Assembly: GCA_021399405.1 (NCBI GenBank)
Contig: JAAFKL010000306.1
Coordinates: forward strand, 1 to 7,946
Length of the DNA stretch: 7,946 bases
From: Candidatus Heimdallarchaeota archaeon
GTDB lineage: Archaea; Asgardarchaeota; Heimdallarchaeia; Heimdallarchaeales; Kariarchaeaceae
Direction: 5' to 3'
Part shown: positions 5,602 to 7,946 of the stretch, piece after piece
Position numbering within the stretch: position 1 is the first letter of the stretch
How the letters are laid out: each line of letters begins with the position of its first letter
The notes under the pieces: model-generated
The model's database searches: none
The model's input: the letters and a program-made list of their open reading frames with translations, nothing else
Told to the model about the DNA's origin: nothing
Translations under genes and position numbers: made by a program

Positions 5602-6099
5602 TCATAATTTCAATAATTTTTTAATAATATCTAGATATTCTAGTAATGAGTCTTTTTCACTTTTTATTGCAGCTCCTAGCTGAGATAGAATATCTGTAAT
5701 ATTTAACACCCACGTGGTTGAAAATATCTTTCCGTCTTTGAATTTGAAAAGGTGGAACCCAGTTGTAGATATTTTTGTATCTGTCGCATGAATTTCCTTC
5801 CATGTTCCAATATGTGTCGTAGTAACGTTATAATGAACCACTACTGTTTCTTTGGTTTCAACAATATCCATCCTTGTAAAATTAAGATCTCCAAATTGCT
5901 CTGAGAGCAGTTTAATTCTCGTTTTTATTCCTTCAATCCCAGCTATTTTTCTTAGATCATCTTTAGTTATATCGATATCTTGAGTTTTCTGGGGAATGTA
6001 TGCTTCATGAATAATATCATCCAAAATTTCGTGCTTACCATCTCTTAGCACGTCATCAAAATAATGATTGACAAGGGTCATATTACTCGAATTACCCAT
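5602..6099 (-). CDS. SnoaL-like protein, paralog A of a tandem pair
   Basis: A 165-residue protein of the SnoaL-like (NTF2-fold) group, which includes polyketide cyclases, ester cyclases and many uncharacterised small enzymes. Diagnostic features are an N-terminal LVNHYFDDVLRDGKHEILDDI helix pair at 9-29, THIGTW at 95-100, and GFHLFKFKDGKIF at 114-126. W130 and a closing DILSQLG at 136-142 complete the set. An in-frame TTG at 6162 would add 21 residues. The DNA of that extension is the conserved upstream region that is also noncoding before paralog B, and a TATA box (6123-6130) lies inside it, so ATG 6099 is taken. It is roughly two-thirds identical by eye to paralog B and six residues shorter around position 40. 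It has no signal peptide and is probably cytosolic. Family fit is good; substrate is unknown. Confidence 0.83.
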   Translation of the reverse strand: MGNSSNMTLVNHYFDDVLRDGKHEILDDIIHEAYIPQKTQDIDITKDDLRKIAGIEGIKTRIKLLSEQFGDLNFTRMDIVETKETVVVHYNVTTTHIGTWKEIHATDTKISTTGFHLFKFKDGKIFSTTWVLNITDILSQLGAAIKSEKDSLLEYLDIIKKLLKL

Positions 6100-6122
6100 T
6101 ATTTCAACAAAATTTTGCTGAG

Positions 6123-6130
6123 TATTAAAA
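6123..6130 (-). promoter_or_regulatory. TATA box of SnoaL-like paralog A
   Basis: The minus strand reads TTTTAATA, 24-31 nt upstream of ATG 6099. The same octamer occurs at the same distance before paralog B, so the box is conserved by descent. A further conserved block, GTAATTGATTCTAACAAACA on the minus strand, lies about 50-70 nt upstream and may be an additional control site. Confidence 0.6.
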
Positions 6131-6238
6131 CCTTGCACCACATAAATGTTTGTTAGAATCAATTACACAGAGGCTCATTTATCAAGCCATATTTTTTCAT
6201 TTTCTCTAAGTAGAAATATCAAATGCAAATGGTATAGG

Positions 6239-6754
6239 CTAAAGTTTCAACAATTTTCTAATACTATCTAGGTATTCTGGTAGATTCTCTTTTTCGTCTA
6301 CAATTGCCTTCCCAAGCTGAGAAAGAATATCCATTACATTTAACATTCCACTGATCGAAAATATTTTGTCATCCTTGAATTTGAAAAGATGGAAACCATA
6401 TGTCGATATTTCCGTACCAGATGCAGGTATTTCATTCCAAGTTCCTATGTGAGTAAATATTGCCTTATAATGGACAACCACTGTTTCTTTAGTCTCGACT
6501 ACGTCCATCATCTGAAAATTAACATCCCCAAACTGTTCCGAAAATAATTGCATCCTACTTTTCAAACCTTCGATACCAGTTATTTTCATTAGTTCTTCTT
6601 TCATTAAATCTCTGTCTACAGCCTTTGGTTCTGCTATATTATCAAAGGGAATGTATGCTGGGTGAATAATATTATCTAAGAGCTCATGTTTCCCATTTTT
6701 CATGACATCTTCAAAATATAGATTAACAAGCTCCACATTGTTCGAATTACCCAT
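6239..6754 (-). CDS. SnoaL-like protein, paralog B of a tandem pair
   Basis: A 171-residue SnoaL-like (NTF2-fold) protein, same family and layout as the adjacent paralog A: LVNLYFEDVMKNGKHELLDNI at 9-29, THIGTWNEIPASGTEI at 101-116, GFHLFKFKDDKIF at 120-132 and DILSQLG at 142-148. Its PASGTEI stretch is closer to the family's PATGK-type block than A's HATDTKI. In contrast, the tryptophan of A (W130, in STTWVLN) is replaced here (SISGMLN). Six extra residues (around 40-50, EPKAVDRDL region) distinguish it from A. The two copies may therefore have diverged in ligand. The ATG at 6754 follows a TATA box at leaderless spacing and no Shine-Dalgarno. It is followed by 139 bp and then the start of A, which has its own promoter, so the two are separately transcribed. 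Confidence 0.85.
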   Translation of the reverse strand: MGNSNNVELVNLYFEDVMKNGKHELLDNIIHPAYIPFDNIAEPKAVDRDLMKEELMKITGIEGLKSRMQLFSEQFGDVNFQMMDVVETKETVVVHYKAIFTHIGTWNEIPASGTEISTYGFHLFKFKDDKIFSISGMLNVMDILSQLGKAIVDEKENLPEYLDSIRKLLKL

Positions 6755-6777
6755 TACTATACAGAAATTTTACAGAC

Positions 6778-6785
6778 TATTAAAA
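6778..6785 (-). promoter_or_regulatory. TATA box of SnoaL-like paralog B
   Basis: The minus strand reads TTTTAATA, 24-31 nt upstream of ATG 6754, identical in sequence and position to the box before paralog A. The conserved upstream block here reads GTTATTGATATTAACAAACA on the minus strand (6801-6820). Confidence 0.6.
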
Positions 6786-6856
6786 CATTACATCTAATAC
6801 TGTTTGTTAATATCAATAACACAAGGTCTCTTATTCCAAATAATCTTTCTTCTTTT

Positions 6857-7946
6857 TTATTTGTTAGAAATTAATAAGTGTGACGTTGCTCTTTTATTTC
6901 TCCCTCTCATATTGTAAGTATAACTCTTGTTAAAGCTTGAAACTGAATATTTTGAATTCGGGTAAAGTGCTTTGATGAAATCGGTTTCCTTTATGATTAA
7001 CAGAAATTTAATGTCCTTATCTTGTATAGACGAAATCATACCTTCCAGTCTCTCATGATCTTTTTTTTGGAAGCTATTTTTTGAATAATCAGAAAATTCA
7101 GTATCATATGGCGGATCCAAAAATACGAAACTATTCCTATCTAATTTATTCATGTTTTTCTTCAAGAATGAATAAAAATCAAGGTTATTAATTTCTGAAT
7201 TGTCAAGTAATTTAATTAATCCTGGTTCTTGTAAATTCCGCACTTTTCTAGCGAAATTCTTCCTGTTGTAGTTGATTCCACCATACGGTATATTGTAAAG
7301 TTGTCTCGCATTAAATCTAAACATTGAACCAAAGCAAAATTCACGAATGAAAAAGAAATGTGACGTTCTTTCGATATTATACTTATTATCAATTATTGCT
7401 TGATTGTATAAGTCACGAATATATGTGTAATAAGCACTCTTTATTGCAGTCTCAAAATAATCCCTATGATTTTTTTCATCAAAAATAGTTGAATGAGATT
7501 TTTCTATTTTCCTTGTTAATTTCCACTTCCGTACAATACTTTCTACCATAAATTCTTTCAAATGATTATATTTGTCTGGATCATCACCTTGTACAATATT
7601 AAATTTTGTATAATCAAAATTATTGGAAACTAACTCACCCAATCTAATTAGTTGTACTAAATTCTTACCGTTCGACTCAATTTCGGTTTTATCAAGTTGT
7701 TCCAAATAGAGAGAAAAATTAATATCTGATAATTCCTCAATGTAAATCCAATCTTCAAGAATCGTCTCTAGATAATCCAAAAATTTAATATTTTGATTTT
7801 TTACAGCTTTGTAGAAATTGACGAGATCTTTATCTATATCATTTATGAATGAATTTACTGGTAATAAATCAAAATACAAAGCACCACCACCTAAAAATGG
7901 TTCAACATACGTATGATTTTCTGGATTGAAATTTTCAGGAATATAG
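6857..7946 (-). CDS. D12-class (Dam-like) DNA adenine-N6 methyltransferase, 5' end outside the window
   Basis: An S-adenosylmethionine-dependent DNA methyltransferase that modifies adenine. The frame is open to the right edge, and 362 residues are visible. Numbering from the first complete codon, motif I VEPFLGGGA is at 14-22. The following acidic NDIDKDLVNFY segment is at about 35-45. The FRFN...NIPYGG block typical of the family is near 209-223, and the catalytic DPPY is at 277-280. The usual leading K-W-x-G-G-K block must lie just beyond the edge. The TTG at 7879 is not the start, because motif I lies upstream of it. Dam and DpnM are about 280 residues; this enzyme would be about 380. The extra length is mainly an enlarged helical segment between about residues 60 and 205, where target recognition sits, so the recognised site cannot be inferred. 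No restriction gene is visible downstream; one could lie upstream, outside the window. Confidence 0.92.
   Translation of the reverse strand, partial: YIPENFNPENHTYVEPFLGGGALYFDLLPVNSFINDIDKDLVNFYKAVKNQNIKFLDYLETILEDWIYIEELSDINFSLYLEQLDKTEIESNGKNLVQLIRLGELVSNNFDYTKFNIVQGDDPDKYNHLKEFMVESIVRKWKLTRKIEKSHSTIFDEKNHRDYFETAIKSAYYTYIRDLYNQAIIDNKYNIERTSHFFFIREFCFGSMFRFNARQLYNIPYGGINYNRKNFARKVRNLQEPGLIKLLDNSEINNLDFYSFLKKNMNKLDRNSFVFLDPPYDTEFSDYSKNSFQKKDHERLEGMISSIQDKDIKFLLIIKETDFIKALYPNSKYSVSSFNKSYTYNMRGRNKRATSHLLISNK

Larger units (their letters stand above)
5602..6176 (-). repeat. Tandem duplication unit A (gene plus promoter)
   Basis: This is one of two direct copies of a gene-plus-promoter unit; the other is 6239-6830. 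Similarity runs through the coding region and continues about 75 bp upstream of the start codon, then fades. One small length difference (six codons) lies inside the genes. Confidence 0.75.
6239..6830 (-). repeat. Tandem duplication unit B (gene plus promoter)
   Basis: This is the partner of the direct copy at 5602-6176. The upstream noncoding part (6755-6830) matches 6100-6176 at most positions, including TTTTAATA and the AACAAACA-containing block, with a one-base length difference. Confidence 0.75.

Noticed and set aside
6100..6162. N-terminal extension of SnoaL-like paralog A from a TTG
   Set aside because: The same DNA is noncoding upstream of paralog B and contains the conserved TATA box; the MGNS start is shared by both proteins.
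7877..7879. TTG as the start of the methyltransferase
   Set aside because: The frame stays open to the window edge and contains motif I (EPFLGGG) upstream of this codon, so the gene begins outside the window.
1..7946. CRISPR array, insertion sequence, attachment-site duplication at the tRNA
   Set aside because: No regularly spaced repeats, no transposase or terminal inverted repeats, and no second copy of the tRNA 3' end were seen.

Overview
The window is AT-rich and reads as archaeal chromosome. The strongest evidence is a minus-strand tRNA-Thr(GGU) at 2146-2244, interrupted after position 37 by a 24-nt intron whose ends fold into a textbook bulge-helix-bulge, the substrate of the archaeal tRNA splicing endonuclease. 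The tRNA also has U73 with G1-C72 and C2-G71, as archaeal tRNA-Thr does. Most genes have a TATA-like box 21-31 nt upstream of the start codon and no Shine-Dalgarno sequence, which implies leaderless mRNAs. Lineage cannot be fixed; an Asgard-type or other mesophilic AT-rich archaeon is a guess from the eukaryote-like trypsin-fold protease and the accessory gene mix.

Layout: 1-208 is the left edge with no supported gene. Minus strand 209-1042 is a secreted chymotrypsin-fold (S1) serine protease, and 1334-1930 is a single-pass membrane protein of unknown function. The tRNA-Thr follows at 2146-2244, with its own TATA box and an oligo-T stop. On the plus strand there is a 15-codon upstream ORF with a strong Shine-Dalgarno (2562-2609). 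It overlaps by ATGA a divergent ComB-family (2-phosphosulfolactate phosphatase-like) gene (2606-3370). A DUF5996-family gene follows (3481-4194). It meets tail-to-tail, 12 bp apart, a minus-strand Eis-like GNAT acetyltransferase (4207-5478). Beyond that are two tandem minus-strand SnoaL-like paralogs (5602-6099 and 6239-6754), each with its own copy of the same promoter. The last gene is a D12-class (Dam-like) DNA adenine methyltransferase that runs off the right edge (6857-7946, 5' end missing).

The genes do not form one pathway. Apart from the tRNA they look like independently transcribed accessory genes, each with its own promoter. No coenzyme M partners accompany the ComB homolog and no restriction enzyme is visible beside the methyltransferase. 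The points most worth a second look are: the protease whose predicted signal-peptidase cut would directly create the activating Ile N-terminus; the upstream ORF and competing TATA box at the ComB start; the recent SnoaL duplication that copied the promoter; the U-C mismatch in the tRNA anticodon stem; and the enlarged recognition region of the methyltransferase. No clearly new multi-gene system is visible.
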